A DNA stretch of 64,000 nucleotides. Origin: Betaproteobacteria bacterium. GTDB lineage: Bacteria; Pseudomonadota; Gammaproteobacteria; Burkholderiales; Rhodocyclaceae. The notes beneath the pieces were generated by a model. It had not been told where the DNA came from, ran no database searches, and saw nothing but the letters and a program-made list of their open reading frames with translations. Made by a program: the position numbers and the translations under genes. The stretch spans positions 1 through 64,000 of the forward strand of contig JACRAR010000002.1 in NCBI GenBank assembly GCA_016234745.1, written 5' to 3'. Of the stretch, positions 48,312 through 57,694 are shown piece by piece (positions within the stretch are counted from its first letter, which is position 1; each line of letters begins with the position of its first letter).

Positions 48312-48956
48312 ATGAGTAATTATCCCCATCCGCTCATTGCCCGCGAAGGCTGGCCGTTCATCGGCATCACCTTCGGCTTTGCCATGATGGTGAATGGCGC
48401 CGCCGACTGGACCTGGGCGGCGCCGCTCTGGTTGGCGTGCCTGTTCTGCGTGCAGTTCTTTCGTGACCCGCCACGGCCCATTCCGGGCGATGCCAAGTCG
48501 GTGCTGTCCCCGGCGGATGGGCGCATCGTGGCGATCCAGCCGATGCGCGATCCCTGGCTGCAGCGCGACGCGCTCAAGGTCAGCGTGTTCATGAACGTTT
48601 TCAATGTCCATTCCAACCGCAGCCCGGTGGATGGAGAGGTCAAGCAGCGCTGGTATCACCCTGGCAAGTTCGTCAATGCTGATCTCGACAAGGCATCCAC
48701 CGAAAATGAGCGTAATGCATTGTGGCTGCAGACAGCCAGCGGCCAGGACGTGACCTGTGTGCAGGTGGCCGGATTGATCGCGCGCCGCATACTCTGCTAT
48801 GTCGACGCCGGCAGCACGCTGGCGCGCGGCCAGCGCTATGGCTTCATCCGTTTTGGTTCGCGCGTCGATCTCTACCTGCCACCCGACAGCCGGGTCAAGG
48901 TCACGATCGGCGACAAGGTACGCGCTTCCTCCACCATACTTGCCGAATTGCAATAG
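48312..48956 (+). CDS. psd: Phosphatidylserine decarboxylase, short form
   Basis: 214 residues, the short (archaeal-type/PSD-A) family. [13 protein letters not shown] carries the proenzyme His; [11 protein letters not shown] has the Gly-Ser cleavage site with S183 becoming the pyruvoyl group, so the alpha chain is ~32 residues. A hydrophobic N-terminal segment anchors the protein. It makes phosphatidylethanolamine from PssA product. Start codon ATG 48312 follows GCGGGG; 31 bases after ilvC. Confidence 0.93.
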   Translation: MSNYPHPLIAREGWPFIGITFGFAMMVNGAADWTWAAPLWLACLFCVQFFRDPPRPIPGDAKSVLSPADGRIVAIQPMRDPWLQRDALKVSVFMNVFNVHSNRSPVDGEVKQRWYHPGKFVNADLDKASTENERNALWLQTASGQDVTCVQVAGLIARRILCYVDAGSTLARGQRYGFIRFGSRVDLYLPPDSRVKVTIGDKVRASSTILAELQ

Positions 48957-49010
48957 CGTCCGGACAACGCCTACAATACAGGTGTTTTCCTTACAGCGAG
49001 TGGTCTTGGC

Positions 49011-49769
49011 ATGCCCGTGATTCGTCCCCGCAAGGCGCTCATGAATCCCGAACTGCGGCGACGCGGCATTTTCATTCTGCCCAACCTGTTTACCACCGCC
49101 GCACTTTTCTCCGGTTTCTATGCAATCGTTCAGGCCATGAATGGGCGCTACGAATATTCCGCCGTGGCCATCTTCATTGCCATGGTGCTGGATGGCTTGG
49201 ATGGTCGGGTCGCGCGCCTGACGCATACCCAGAGTGCATTCGGCGCCGAGTACGATTCGCTTTCCGACATGGTGTCCTTCGGCGCGGCGCCTTCCCTGGT
49301 GGTGTACGAGTGGGCGCTCAAGGGCATGGGCAAACTGGGCTGGATCGCGGCCTTCATCTACTGTGCCTGCGCTGCACTGCGGTTGGCGCGTTTCAATACC
49401 AATCTGGATGTCGTGGACAAGCGCTATTTTCAGGGTCTGCCAAGCCCGGCTGCGGCGGCGCTGGTGGCCGGACTGGTCTGGGTGGTGCTGGACCTCGGCT
49501 ATACCGGAGAGGAGGCGCGCTGGTATGCCTGCACTCTGACTATCTTTGCCGGCGTAACCATGGTCAGCAATATTCGCTACTGGAGCGGCAAGGACATCAA
49601 CCTGAGACGCAGCGTGCCTTTCATTGTGGTACCCGCGATTGCCCTTGCTTATATCCTGTTGTCCAGCTATCCACCCGGCATATTGTTCGCGCTGTTCCTG
49701 GGCTATGCGCTGTCCGGCTATGTGCTGGCGGTGTGGCAATGGGCTCAAGCCCGCAAAACTATTGCTTGA
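49011..49769 (+). CDS. pssA: CDP-diacylglycerol--serine O-phosphatidyltransferase
   Basis: 252 residues, integral membrane. The CDP-alcohol phosphotransferase motif DG-x2-AR-x8-G-x3-D-x3-D is intact around residues 60-85 (DGLDGRVARL, AEYDSLSD). About seven or eight hydrophobic segments follow (LFTTAALFSGFYAIV; SYPPGILFALFLGY). It makes phosphatidylserine; with psd it forms the PE pathway. ATG 49011 has no strong Shine-Dalgarno sequence. Confidence 0.95.
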   Translation: MPVIRPRKALMNPELRRRGIFILPNLFTTAALFSGFYAIVQAMNGRYEYSAVAIFIAMVLDGLDGRVARLTHTQSAFGAEYDSLSDMVSFGAAPSLVVYEWALKGMGKLGWIAAFIYCACAALRLARFNTNLDVVDKRYFQGLPSPAAAALVAGLVWVVLDLGYTGEEARWYACTLTIFAGVTMVSNIRYWSGKDINLRRSVPFIVVPAIALAYILLSSYPPGILFALFLGYALSGYVLAVWQWAQARKTIA

Positions 49770-49801
49770 CGCTGCTGCAAGGATAAGTTTATAGTCCGGC
49801 C

Positions 49802-49912
49802 ATGGCCTCGATGATTTCCTTCTCCGCATTGTTTCTGCTTCTCACCGGCGTGCTGCTGGCGAGAAAGCCTTTGCGTTCGGCCCTGCGTCCGCTGCTGCGC
49901 CGCGCGCGCTAA
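49802..49912 (+). CDS. Possible 36-residue membrane miniprotein
   Basis: An open frame between pssA and leuA starting ATG 49802. The N-terminal ~20 residues (SMISFSALFLLLTGVLLA) are hydrophobic and the C-terminus is Arg/Leu-rich (RKPLRSALRPLLRRAR), a single-helix positive-inside pattern. There is no clear Shine-Dalgarno sequence, and the coding potential is untested. It could equally be leuA leader DNA. Confidence 0.3.
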   Translation: MASMISFSALFLLLTGVLLARKPLRSALRPLLRRAR

Positions 49913-50004
49913 ACTTCCTTCCCCACAATTCGGTTTGACTCAGGCTCGGCAGCAGCCCGCCGGGTAGTGCTCGTTTTTAATTCCAATCTTGTTTGGAGAT
50001 GACC

Positions 50005-51543
50005 ATGGCAACAGATCACTTGATAATTTTCGATACCACCTTGCGCGATGGCGAACAGAGCCCCGGCGCATCGATGACGCGCGAGGAGAAGCTGCGGATT
50101 GCACGCCAGCTGGAGAAAATGCGGGTCGATGTCATCGAGGCGGGCTTTCCCTCGGCATCGAACGGCGACTTCGAGGCGGTCAAGGCGATTGCGCAGGCAA
50201 TCAAGGAATCCACGATCTGCGGCCTGGCGCGAACCAGCGAGACCGATGTGAGACGGGCGGGAGAAGCCATCAAGCCGGCCAGGTCGGGGCGCATCCACAC
50301 CTTCATCGCCACCAGTCCGATCCACATGGAAAAGAAATTGCGCATGACGCCGGACCAGGTCACCGAGGCGGCCATCGCAGCAGTCAAGCTCGCCCGCGAA
50401 TATACCGATGACGTTGAGTTTTCCGCCGAGGATGCTGTCCGTTCCGACTTCGACTTTCTCTGCCGGATTTTCGAGGAGGTGATCAAGGCTGGTGCAACCA
50501 CGATCAATGTGCCGGACACGGTCGGCTACAGCATCCCGGAGCTCTGGGGCGAGCGCATGCGCCGCTTGATCGAGCGCGTGCCGGGGGCAGACAAGGTCGT
50601 CTGGTCCACCCACTGCCACAACGATCTCGGTCTGGCAGTTGCCAATTCGCTTTCCGCCGTCATCGCCGGGGCGCGCCAGGTCGAATGCACCATGAACGGA
50701 CTGGGAGAGCGCGCCGGCAATGCCTCGCTCGAAGAAGTCGTGATGGCCATCCGCACTCGTCGCGATTTCTTTTCCTGCGACACGCGGATCGACGCGACCC
50801 AGATCGTGCCGGTGTCGAAGCTGGTTTCCCAGATCACCGGCTACCCGGTGCAGCCCAACAAGGCGGTGGTTGGTGCCAACGCCTTCGCCCATGAATCCGG
50901 CATCCACCAGGACGGGGTGCTCAAGCACCGCGAAACCTACGAGATCATGCGCGCCGAAGATGTCGGCTGGACCACCAACCGTTTGACCTTGGGCAAGCTT
51001 TCCGGCCGCAGTGCGTTCAAGTCGCGCTTGACGGAACTCGGCATCGAAATGCCAACCGAGGAGGCGCTCAATGCCGCCTTCGGCCGCTTCAAGGATCTCG
51101 CCGATCGCAAGCGGGAGATTTTCGACGAGGACATCTTTGCGCTGATCGGCGACGAAGAGCTGATGCCGGATCACGAGCATTACCGGCTGGTTTCATCGCT
51201 CTATCATTCGGAGACTGGCGAATTGCCGCTGGCGCGGCTGACGCTCGCGGTGGGCGGTACCGAGCAACACGTTGAAGCGGTGGGCGGCGGCCCGGTAGAC
51301 GCGACCTTCAAGGCGATCGAGAGCGTTGCGAAAAGCGGCGCCAACTTGCTGCTGTATTCAGTGAACAGCATCACGACGGGCACGGATGCGCAAGGCGAAG
51401 TTACGGTCAGGCTGGCCAAGGATGGCCGCATCGTGAATGGCCAAGGCGCCGATACCGACATCATCGTCGCCTCGGCAAAGGCTTACTTGAACGCGCTCAA
51501 CAAGCTGCAATCGACGCTGGAGCGGGTCAACCCGCAGGTTTGA
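50005..51543 (+). CDS. leuA: 2-isopropylmalate synthase
   Basis: 512 residues from ATG 50005, with GGAG 6 bases before; TTG 49993 and ATG 49999 are upstream in-frame. [14 protein letters not shown] is the N-terminal signature; [16 protein letters not shown] and [15 protein letters not shown] supply metal and catalytic residues. The C-terminal leucine-regulatory domain (residues ~390-510) is present. It condenses acetyl-CoA with 2-oxoisovalerate, the first leucine-specific step, consistent with the ilv genes upstream. Confidence 0.97.
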   Translation: MATDHLIIFDTTLRDGEQSPGASMTREEKLRIARQLEKMRVDVIEAGFPSASNGDFEAVKAIAQAIKESTICGLARTSETDVRRAGEAIKPARSGRIHTFIATSPIHMEKKLRMTPDQVTEAAIAAVKLAREYTDDVEFSAEDAVRSDFDFLCRIFEEVIKAGATTINVPDTVGYSIPELWGERMRRLIERVPGADKVVWSTHCHNDLGLAVANSLSAVIAGARQVECTMNGLGERAGNASLEEVVMAIRTRRDFFSCDTRIDATQIVPVSKLVSQITGYPVQPNKAVVGANAFAHESGIHQDGVLKHRETYEIMRAEDVGWTTNRLTLGKLSGRSAFKSRLTELGIEMPTEEALNAAFGRFKDLADRKREIFDEDIFALIGDEELMPDHEHYRLVSSLYHSETGELPLARLTLAVGGTEQHVEAVGGGPVDATFKAIESVAKSGANLLLYSVNSITTGTDAQGEVTVRLAKDGRIVNGQGADTDIIVASAKAYLNALNKLQSTLERVNPQV

Positions 51544-51556
51544 TCTGGCGGAGCGG

Positions 51557-51646
51557 TGGCGGAAGCGGTGAGATTCGAACTCACGGACGCCTTGCGACGT
51601 CGCCGGTTTTCAAGACCGGTGCCTTAAACCGCTCGGCCACGCTTCC
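51557..51646 (-). tRNA. tRNA-Ser (anticodon TGA)
   Basis: Read on the minus strand: 7-bp acceptor stem (GGAAGCG / CGCTTCC), D arm, anticodon loop CTTGAAA giving anticodon TGA, long variable arm typical of class II serine tRNA, TTCGAAT T-loop, and an encoded CCA (51557-51559). It decodes UCA. Confidence 0.95.
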
Positions 51647-51709
51647 ACGCGCGTCGAATTATACCGTCCGGCGCAAACTGAGCGGTGATGACGAAATCAG
51701 CGGGAGGTG

Positions 51710-52534
51710 TCAGTCGCGGTACAACGGCGCACGACTGGCTCGCGCCGCGGTGATGGACTCGTCGAGATCAGCGGACAACAGCATGGCCGAGTTCCAGGTG
51801 GCGACGTAGTTGAGGCCGTCGGCGACTGTGTGATCTCGGGCGTAGCTGATCATTTCCTTGCTGCCACGCACTGCCAGTGGCGATTTGGTCGCGATGCTGC
51901 GCGCAAGTGCCATGACCTCGTCATGCAATCGGTCCGGATTGGTGTAGCAGTGATTGACCAGCCCCATCTCGCGTGCTTCGGAACCATTGAAGTTCCTGGC
52001 AGTGTATGCGAGTTCGCGTGTCATGCCTTCACCGATGAGACGCGGCAGACGCTGCAGGGTGCCGACATCGGCGGTCAGGCCAAGATCGACTTCCTTGACG
52101 GAGAAATTTGCATCGCTGCTGCAATAGCGCATGTCGCAAGGGCAGATCAGGTCCATGCCGCCGCCGATACAGGCGCCGTGGATGGCTGCCAGTACCGGTT
52201 TGCGGCAACGCTCGATGCTGGTCAGCGTATCTTGCAGGTCGAGGATCAACCGACGCAGCTTTTCATTTTGACGACCGGCACACTTGTCCGAAATTTCCGC
52301 ACTGATGCCGGACAGCATGTCGAGATCGATGCCAGAGCAGAAATGCTTGCCGGCGCCGCGCAGGACAGCCACGCGGACAGAAGCTGTCTGATCGACCCAG
52401 GTGAAGGCTTCACGGATTTCGAGCCACATCGGCAAATTGATGGCGTTGGCACGATCAGGCCGGTTCAGTTCGACACAGACGATGGCATCGACAGCAGACA
52501 GGCGGAGCGTTTTGAAGTGCGTGGGGAGGTCCAT
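51710..52534 (-). CDS. Delta3,5-delta2,4-dienoyl-CoA isomerase-like crotonase
   Basis: 274 residues from ATG 52534 (AGGAAG upstream); an open frame reaches 52579. Crotonase oxyanion loops HFCSGIDLDML and HGACIGGGMD are present. KEVDLGLTADVGTLQRLP closely matches mammalian ECH1, and the three catalytic acids (Asp of GGGMD, Glu of KEVD, Asp of TADVG) are conserved. It would isomerise dienoyl-CoA from unsaturated fatty acids. Gene order with MaoC and a second crotonase fits acyl-CoA breakdown. Confidence 0.85.
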   Translation of the reverse strand: MDLPTHFKTLRLSAVDAIVCVELNRPDRANAINLPMWLEIREAFTWVDQTASVRVAVLRGAGKHFCSGIDLDMLSGISAEISDKCAGRQNEKLRRLILDLQDTLTSIERCRKPVLAAIHGACIGGGMDLICPCDMRYCSSDANFSVKEVDLGLTADVGTLQRLPRLIGEGMTRELAYTARNFNGSEAREMGLVNHCYTNPDRLHDEVMALARSIATKSPLAVRGSKEMISYARDHTVADGLNYVATWNSAMLLSADLDESITAARASRAPLYRD

Positions 52535-52547
52535 GACGGCTTCCTGT

Positions 52548-53009
52548 TCAAGTGGCCGGCCGGCGGCGGAACATGCCATAGCCTTCCATCGTCATGACAG
52601 ATTCATTGTTCTGATTGAACATTCGCCAGCGACTGCGCACCAGGCCGAGTGTCGGCTTGCTTTCCAGGACGCGCGTTTCCAGAACTTCCATCGTCAAGTG
52701 CAAGGTGTCGCCAGGTCGTACCGGTTTCAGCCACTTGATATTTTCCACACCGGGCGAGCCTTGGCTGGCTGTATCAAGCAGGTAACTGTCGCACATCATG
52801 CGCATCGCCAGCGAACAGGTGTGCCAGCCGCTGGCGATGATGCCGCCGAATACCGAGTCCGCAGCGGCCGCCTCATCCACGTGGAAAGGCTGCGGATCGA
52901 ACTGGCGGGCGAATCTAACGATCTCCTCCTGTGTCAGTGTCACGTCGCCGCTTTCGTGGATGGTGCCGACGGGGAAGTCTTCCCAGTAATACTTGAAGGT
53001 TTTATTCAT
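52548..53009 (-). CDS. MaoC-like enoyl-CoA hydratase
   Basis: 153 residues. A hot-dog fold pattern: YYWEDFPVGT at the N-terminus, then FARQFDPQPFHVDE with the D-x4-H catalytic dyad, followed by GGIIASGWHTCSLAMRMM. The C-terminus LVRSRWRMFNQNNESVMTMEGYGMFRRR is typical. It may hydrate (R)-enoyl-CoA. It sits between two crotonase genes on the minus strand. Confidence 0.88.
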   Translation of the reverse strand: MNKTFKYYWEDFPVGTIHESGDVTLTQEEIVRFARQFDPQPFHVDEAAAADSVFGGIIASGWHTCSLAMRMMCDSYLLDTASQGSPGVENIKWLKPVRPGDTLHLTMEVLETRVLESKPTLGLVRSRWRMFNQNNESVMTMEGYGMFRRRPAT

Positions 53010-53020
53010 CTATACGCCGC

Positions 53021-53800
53021 TCAGGCGAATTTCGAGAAATCCGGTTTGCGTTTTTCGAGAAAGGCGCCGAACGCTTCCTTGGCCTCGGGCGAGAGCAGGC
53101 GCTTCCTGAAGTGCAGACCTTCCTCGTGCATGGTTTGCTCGATCAGGGCGAACTGGCTGCGCTTCATCAACTGCTTGGTCAGCCGTACCGAGGCGGAAGG
53201 CAGGGCAGCCAGCTTGCGCGCCTGCGCCAGGGCATGGTCGAACACCTCGGCGGCCGGCAGGACAGCGTTGACCAGGCCGATTTCAAGCGCTTTTGCGGCG
53301 GTGAAGGCTTCGCCGAACAACAGGATTTCCGCTGCCCGGGTATGGCCGATCAGGCTCGGCAGCAGCAGGCTGGACGAGGCTTCCGGGCACAGGCCGAGGT
53401 TGACGAAAGGCAACTGGAACTTGGCGTTATCGCCGGCGTAAACGAGGTCGCAATGCAACAGCATCGTTGTGCCAACACCGACGGCGGCACCGCACACGGC
53501 GGCGATGAAGGGTTTTGAAAGTACCCGGAAGGCAGTCAGGAAACGGAATACCGGCGCATCTTCGCTGAGCGGCGGATTGTCGAGAAAATCGCCCAGATCA
53601 TTGCCCGCGGTGAACGCGCCGGGTTGTCCGTGAATCAAAAGCACGCGCACGGCGTTGTCGCGCTCGGCGGCTTCTAAGGCTTCGGCCAGCAGGGTATACA
53701 TGGGACCGGTCAGGGAGTTCTTCTTGTCCGGGCGACAAATCTCCACGCGCATGACGCCCTGTTCGATTTCGCTGGTGATGAGAGAGCTGGGTTGGTTCAT
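53021..53800 (-). CDS. Crotonase-family enoyl-CoA isomerase/hydratase
   Basis: 259 residues. Oxyanion elements AFTAGNDLGDFL and CGAAVGVGTTMLLHCDLVYA are in place. PFVNLGLCPEASSSLLLPSLIG resembles ECI2-type delta3,delta2-enoyl-CoA isomerases (LG-x-x-PE-x-x-SS), so isomerase rather than hydratase is favoured. It overlaps the GST gene by 4 bases, so they are cotranscribed. Substrate unknown; the neighbours point to unsaturated acyl-CoA. Confidence 0.85.
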   Translation of the reverse strand: MNQPSSLITSEIEQGVMRVEICRPDKKNSLTGPMYTLLAEALEAAERDNAVRVLLIHGQPGAFTAGNDLGDFLDNPPLSEDAPVFRFLTAFRVLSKPFIAAVCGAAVGVGTTMLLHCDLVYAGDNAKFQLPFVNLGLCPEASSSLLLPSLIGHTRAAEILLFGEAFTAAKALEIGLVNAVLPAAEVFDHALAQARKLAALPSASVRLTKQLMKRSQFALIEQTMHEEGLHFRKRLLSPEAKEAFGAFLEKRKPDFSKFA

Positions 53801-54456
53801 TTTTTCATCCTTGCCATGAGGGCTTCCGTTGCGGCTTTGCGGTCAGCGCTGACTTTTTGCGCCTGGGGCCGTTCGGAAACCAGTTTGAGATAGGGCTTGG
53901 CTGCGGGCAGCAATTCCTCAAGAAAATCGCGGCCGTAGATTTTCTTGGTGGCCTGCGAAATCAGCGGCAGATGCACCCAGGCCGCGCAATCGGCGTGAGT
54001 GAATTCCTTGCCGGCGATGAAGGGTTCAAAATGGGCCAGGCAGGCCAGGCTCTTGAGTCCCCTGACGATCTGCTTCTCGGCTTCTTTTTTGACCTCGTCG
54101 GCGACAGTGCCGCCGAAGAATACTTCGGGATAGAGCCGCCGTGCGGGGAGTTCCAGGTTGAGCTCGATATGCTCGATCAATTCACGGCACTTGGCTTTGG
54201 CAAAGGCATCGGCCGGATAGAGCGGTGGTTGCGGATAGGTGTCCTCAAGATACTCCGCCAGGACCTGGGATTCGGTCAATATGCCGTGATCGGTGCGCAT
54301 GAAGGGCACCTTGCCCATCGGCGAATCCTTCTTCAGGGTTTCGTCCTGAGAAGGGTAGACCACTTCTTCCTCAAAAGGGATGCCTTTTTCCATGAGGGCC
54401 AGCTTGATCTTGTTGTAGTAATTACTGACGGAAAAGCCGCAGAGTTTGAGCATCAA
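53797..54456 (-). CDS. Glutathione S-transferase
   Basis: 219 residues. The thioredoxin-like N-terminal half has LCGFSVSNYYNKIKLAL, VPFMRTDHGILTESQVLAEYLEDTYP with the cis-Pro of KVPF, then a helical C-terminal half (DCAAWVHLPLI). The second Met codon (54453) is an alternative start. The active-site Ser/Tyr is not certain (CGFSVSNYY). Linked to acyl-CoA genes; the role in that cluster is unknown. Confidence 0.85.
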   Translation of the reverse strand: MMLKLCGFSVSNYYNKIKLALMEKGIPFEEEVVYPSQDETLKKDSPMGKVPFMRTDHGILTESQVLAEYLEDTYPQPPLYPADAFAKAKCRELIEHIELNLELPARRLYPEVFFGGTVADEVKKEAEKQIVRGLKSLACLAHFEPFIAGKEFTHADCAAWVHLPLISQATKKIYGRDFLEELLPAAKPYLKLVSERPQAQKVSADRKAATEALMARMKK

Positions 54457-54485
54457 TTTCTCCTGGATGGGTAAGGCGTCTGATT

Positions 54486-56114
54486 TCAGGCCGTAGGCAG
54501 CTTGTAATTCTGGAAGTCCTCGCGCAGCTTGGTCTTGAGCAGCTTGCCGGTCGCCGTGTGCGGCAGGCTATCGACAAACACGACATCGTCGGGCATCCAC
54601 CATTTGGCGATTTTTCCGCTCATGAATTCGAGCATTTCCTCGCGCGTCACATTCATGTCCTTTTTCTTGATGATCAACAGCAGCGGCCGTTCATCCCACT
54701 TGGGATGCACCACGCCGATGACCGCGGCTTCCATGACGGCCGGATGCGCAACGGCGAGATTCTCAATGTCGATCGAAGAAATCCATTCGCCACCGGACTT
54801 GATGACGTCCTTGGAACGGTCGGTGATCTGCATGTAGCCATCCTCGTCGATGGTGGCCACATCGCCGGTGGGGAACCAGCTATCGACCAGCGGGCTGCCG
54901 TCGGTGCTCTTGAAATAGCTCCGGGTGATCCACGGTCCGCGCACCAGCAGGTCGCCGAAAGCCTTGCCGTCATGCGGCAGCGACTTGCCTTCGCCATCGA
55001 CGATTTTCATTTGCACGCCATACAGGGGCCGGCCCTGCTTGACGCGGATCTTGTCCCTGTCTGCGGCCGAGAGGCCGAGATGCTTCAGCTTGAAGGTGTT
55101 GGCGGTGCCCAGCGGGCTCATCTCGGTCATGCCCCAGGCATGCAATACCGTGATGCCGTATTGTTCGTCAAAGGTGCGGATCATTGCCGGCGGCGCCGCC
55201 GAACCGCCGATCACCAGCGTTCTGACAGTCGACAGTCTGAGCTTGTTCGCTTGCAGGTGCTGCAGCAGTCCCAGCCAGATGGTCGGTACCCCGGCGGAGA
55301 GGGTTACCTTTTCTTGCTCGAACAGTTCATACAGGCTGGCGCCGTCGAGTCCCGCTCCGGGCATCACGAACTTGGCGCCGGTCAATGCGACGCTGTAGGG
55401 CAGACCCCAGGCATTGACATGGAACATCGGTACCACGGGCAGGACCGAATCCCTGGCTGACAAATTCAATCCGTCCGGCAGTGCCGCGGCGTAGGCATGC
55501 AGCAGCGTGGAGCGGTGCGAATACAGCACACCCTTGGGGTTGCCGGTGGTACCCGAGGTGTAGCACAGCGACGAAGCGGTGTTTTCGTCGAACTCAGGCC
55601 ATTCGTAGATGTCGGAATGGGAATTGACCAGGTCGTCGTAGGCCATGAGGTTGGGAATCTTGTCGCTCTTGGGCAGGTGGCCGTGGCCGCACAGAGCCAC
55701 CCAACCCTTGATGTGAGGGCAGTGGGGAACGAGCGCCTCGATCAGGGCCGTGAACGTGATATCAAAGAAGATGTAGTCGTCTTCGGCGTGATTGATGATG
55801 TAGGCGATCTGCTCCGGGAACAGGCGGGGATTGATGGTGTGGCAAACCGCGCCGATGCCCGAGACGCCGAAATAAATCTCGAAGTGGCGATGCGTATTCC
55901 AGGCCAGGGTGCCGATGCGGTCTCCCATCTTGACGCCGAGTCCGTTCAGGGCGTTGGCGAGCTGCCGGGAACGGCGGTGCGCGTCATGATAGGTGTAACG
56001 ATGAATTCCTCCCTCGGGCAGCCGCGAGACGATTTCCGCATCGCCGTGATAGGCATCGGCATGCTTGATCAGGTTCGAAATCATGAGGGGCATGTTCATC
56101 ATCAGGCCAAGCAT
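54486..56114 (-). CDS. Fatty acid--CoA ligase, AMP-binding (DmdB/AlkK-like)
   Basis: 542 residues. The AMP-binding P-loop is [30 protein letters not shown] supplies the YGxTE equivalent and [17 protein letters not shown] the TGD. The C-terminal [14 protein letters not shown] and [12 protein letters not shown] with the catalytic Lys complete the enzyme. The family activates medium- or long-chain acids. It heads the same-strand acyl-CoA gene block (54486-51710). Confidence 0.92.
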   Translation of the reverse strand: MLGLMMNMPLMISNLIKHADAYHGDAEIVSRLPEGGIHRYTYHDAHRRSRQLANALNGLGVKMGDRIGTLAWNTHRHFEIYFGVSGIGAVCHTINPRLFPEQIAYIINHAEDDYIFFDITFTALIEALVPHCPHIKGWVALCGHGHLPKSDKIPNLMAYDDLVNSHSDIYEWPEFDENTASSLCYTSGTTGNPKGVLYSHRSTLLHAYAAALPDGLNLSARDSVLPVVPMFHVNAWGLPYSVALTGAKFVMPGAGLDGASLYELFEQEKVTLSAGVPTIWLGLLQHLQANKLRLSTVRTLVIGGSAAPPAMIRTFDEQYGITVLHAWGMTEMSPLGTANTFKLKHLGLSAADRDKIRVKQGRPLYGVQMKIVDGEGKSLPHDGKAFGDLLVRGPWITRSYFKSTDGSPLVDSWFPTGDVATIDEDGYMQITDRSKDVIKSGGEWISSIDIENLAVAHPAVMEAAVIGVVHPKWDERPLLLIIKKKDMNVTREEMLEFMSGKIAKWWMPDDVVFVDSLPHTATGKLLKTKLREDFQNYKLPTA

Positions 56115-56213
56115 GGGAGTTCCTCCTGTGTTTGTTTTGGAAAATGTGCGTGCGTCAAAACCAATACCCTATCACCAACTCTGGCCAATACAAATTGCCG
56201 CCTGCGGCAAAGA

Positions 56214-56672
56214 TCAATTCGTCACAAAATCGCAGCGGTGCGCATCGGCCCAGCAGTTGGGTGTTTCATAAAGACGCACTTGCTCCAGGCGCAAATGGTT
56301 GCCGTACTTATCCACGTAGACTGGATTGAGCGTGGCGAAAGCAATCGCCGCCAGGTTCTCGACAGTGGGCACGGCCTCGAGCAGTACGGTTTTGTGATCG
56401 GGTAGACTGGCCAGAAAATCCACGACAGGTGCGTCGCCGCGGTAGACCAGGAAAGCGTGATCCCAGGCATCCACCAGGTGTTGCTTGGCCAGGGACTTGA
56501 TCTCGGAAAAGTCCATGAGCATGCCATTGACCGGCTGGCCGGCGGCATGAATGATGTCCCCCGTCAGGGTGATCTCGATGGCATAGCGGTGCCCATGCAG
56601 GTGGCGGCACTGGCTTTGGTGGTCGGGGATGCGATGGCCCGCGTCGAATTCGAGCCGCCGGGTGATCTGCAT
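56214..56672 (-). CDS. queD: 6-carboxy-5,6,7,8-tetrahydropterin synthase
   Basis: 152 residues. RRLEFDAGHRIPDHQSQCRHLHGH carries C22 (catalytic) and zinc ligands H13, H26 and H28. GMLMDFSEIKSLAK and a VPTVENLAAIAF, containing the family's later His/Glu region, are present. It makes carboxytetrahydropterin in queuosine synthesis. Start ATG 56672; divergent from the radical SAM gene with ~70 bases between. Confidence 0.92.
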   Translation of the reverse strand: MQITRRLEFDAGHRIPDHQSQCRHLHGHRYAIEITLTGDIIHAAGQPVNGMLMDFSEIKSLAKQHLVDAWDHAFLVYRGDAPVVDFLASLPDHKTVLLEAVPTVENLAAIAFATLNPVYVDKYGNHLRLEQVRLYETPNCWADAHRCDFVTN

Positions 56673-56741
56673 GGAATATTTTTGGGAAGGGGTTGCGGCG
56701 AGAACTGTTGAGGGCGATTATAGCATCCACCCTTTGCTGCA

Positions 56742-57608
56742 ATGACCATGAACCACAACCTTCCTCCTGCCACGCGACTCAATGTCAGCGACCACAGTCG
56801 CGCCAGCGTCGGGATGCGCTATGTCTATCCGGTGATTTCGCGTCGTGCCGGGGGTGTTTCATTGGGCATCAACCTCAACCCCAACAACGCCTGCAACTGG
56901 CGCTGCATTTACTGCCAGGTGCCCGACTTGAAAAGAGGTGCAGCACCGGCTACCGATCTGGCATTGCTGGAAATCGAGTTGCGCGAGATGCTGCACGACG
57001 TGCTGCATGGCGAGTTTATGGCCAAACGCGTGCCTGTGGATGCAAGGCACTTTGAGGACATCGCCTTTTCCGGGAATGGCGAGCCGACCAGTTCGCCTGA
57101 CTTTCTGGAGGCGGTGAAGTTGGTATTGCGACTCGTCGATGAGTTCGAGTTGCGCAACAAGATTGTCTTGCGCTTGATCACCAACGGCAGCCTGATCGAC
57201 AAGCCGCAGGTACAGCATGGGCTTGATCTGATCAACCAGGCTGCCGGTGAAGTCTGGTTCAAGCTCGATGCGGGGAGCAGGGAAGGAATTACGCGCATCA
57301 ATGGTGTCGGCCTTGACCCGGCCGGTATCGTCAGGCGCATGCGCGAATGCGGCCGGCGTTGCACGACTTGGGTGCAAACTTGCTGTTTCGCCTGCGACGG
57401 CTTCGCGCCGAATGAAGAGGAAATTAGCTCCTGGCTTGGTTTGCTGGACCAGGCCAAGGAAAACCTGGCCGGTGTGCATCTGTATGGTTTGGCGCGTCCC
57501 TCCCTGCAAGCGGAAGCTCCTCGGCTCGCGCGGCTGCCGCCGGACTGGCTGGAATTACTGGCGGAACGGGTCGATCAAATCGGACTGAAAGTTCGCATCA
57601 GCCCATAG
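56742..57608 (+). CDS. Radical SAM protein, unassigned
   Basis: 288 residues. ISRRAGGVSLGINLNPNN is followed by ACNWRCIYCQ, giving the C-x3-C-x2-C cluster. SGNGEPTSSPDF is the GGE-type strand, and WFKLDAGSREGITRINGV a SAM-binding helix region. It is not QueE-like, since QueE is shorter and has a different N-terminus. It is divergent from queD and may be a tRNA/cofactor radical SAM enzyme, but product is unknown. Confidence 0.8.
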   Translation: MTMNHNLPPATRLNVSDHSRASVGMRYVYPVISRRAGGVSLGINLNPNNACNWRCIYCQVPDLKRGAAPATDLALLEIELREMLHDVLHGEFMAKRVPVDARHFEDIAFSGNGEPTSSPDFLEAVKLVLRLVDEFELRNKIVLRLITNGSLIDKPQVQHGLDLINQAAGEVWFKLDAGSREGITRINGVGLDPAGIVRRMRECGRRCTTWVQTCCFACDGFAPNEEEISSWLGLLDQAKENLAGVHLYGLARPSLQAEAPRLARLPPDWLELLAERVDQIGLKVRISP

Positions 57609-57694
57609 GCTATCAGGCTTTTTCTTGGGTTTGGCGCGAGCCGGCAGGCTCGAAAATCGGCTACAATTCGCACTTTTCGTAAGCACATAGAAAC

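Noticed and set aside
49909-51180. A 423-codon minus-strand frame across leuA
   Set aside because: Antisense to leuA with no protein-family pattern; codon-bias shadow.
54558-55460. A 300-codon plus-strand frame inside the acyl-CoA ligase gene
   Set aside because: Antisense to a complete AMP-binding enzyme; no family pattern.
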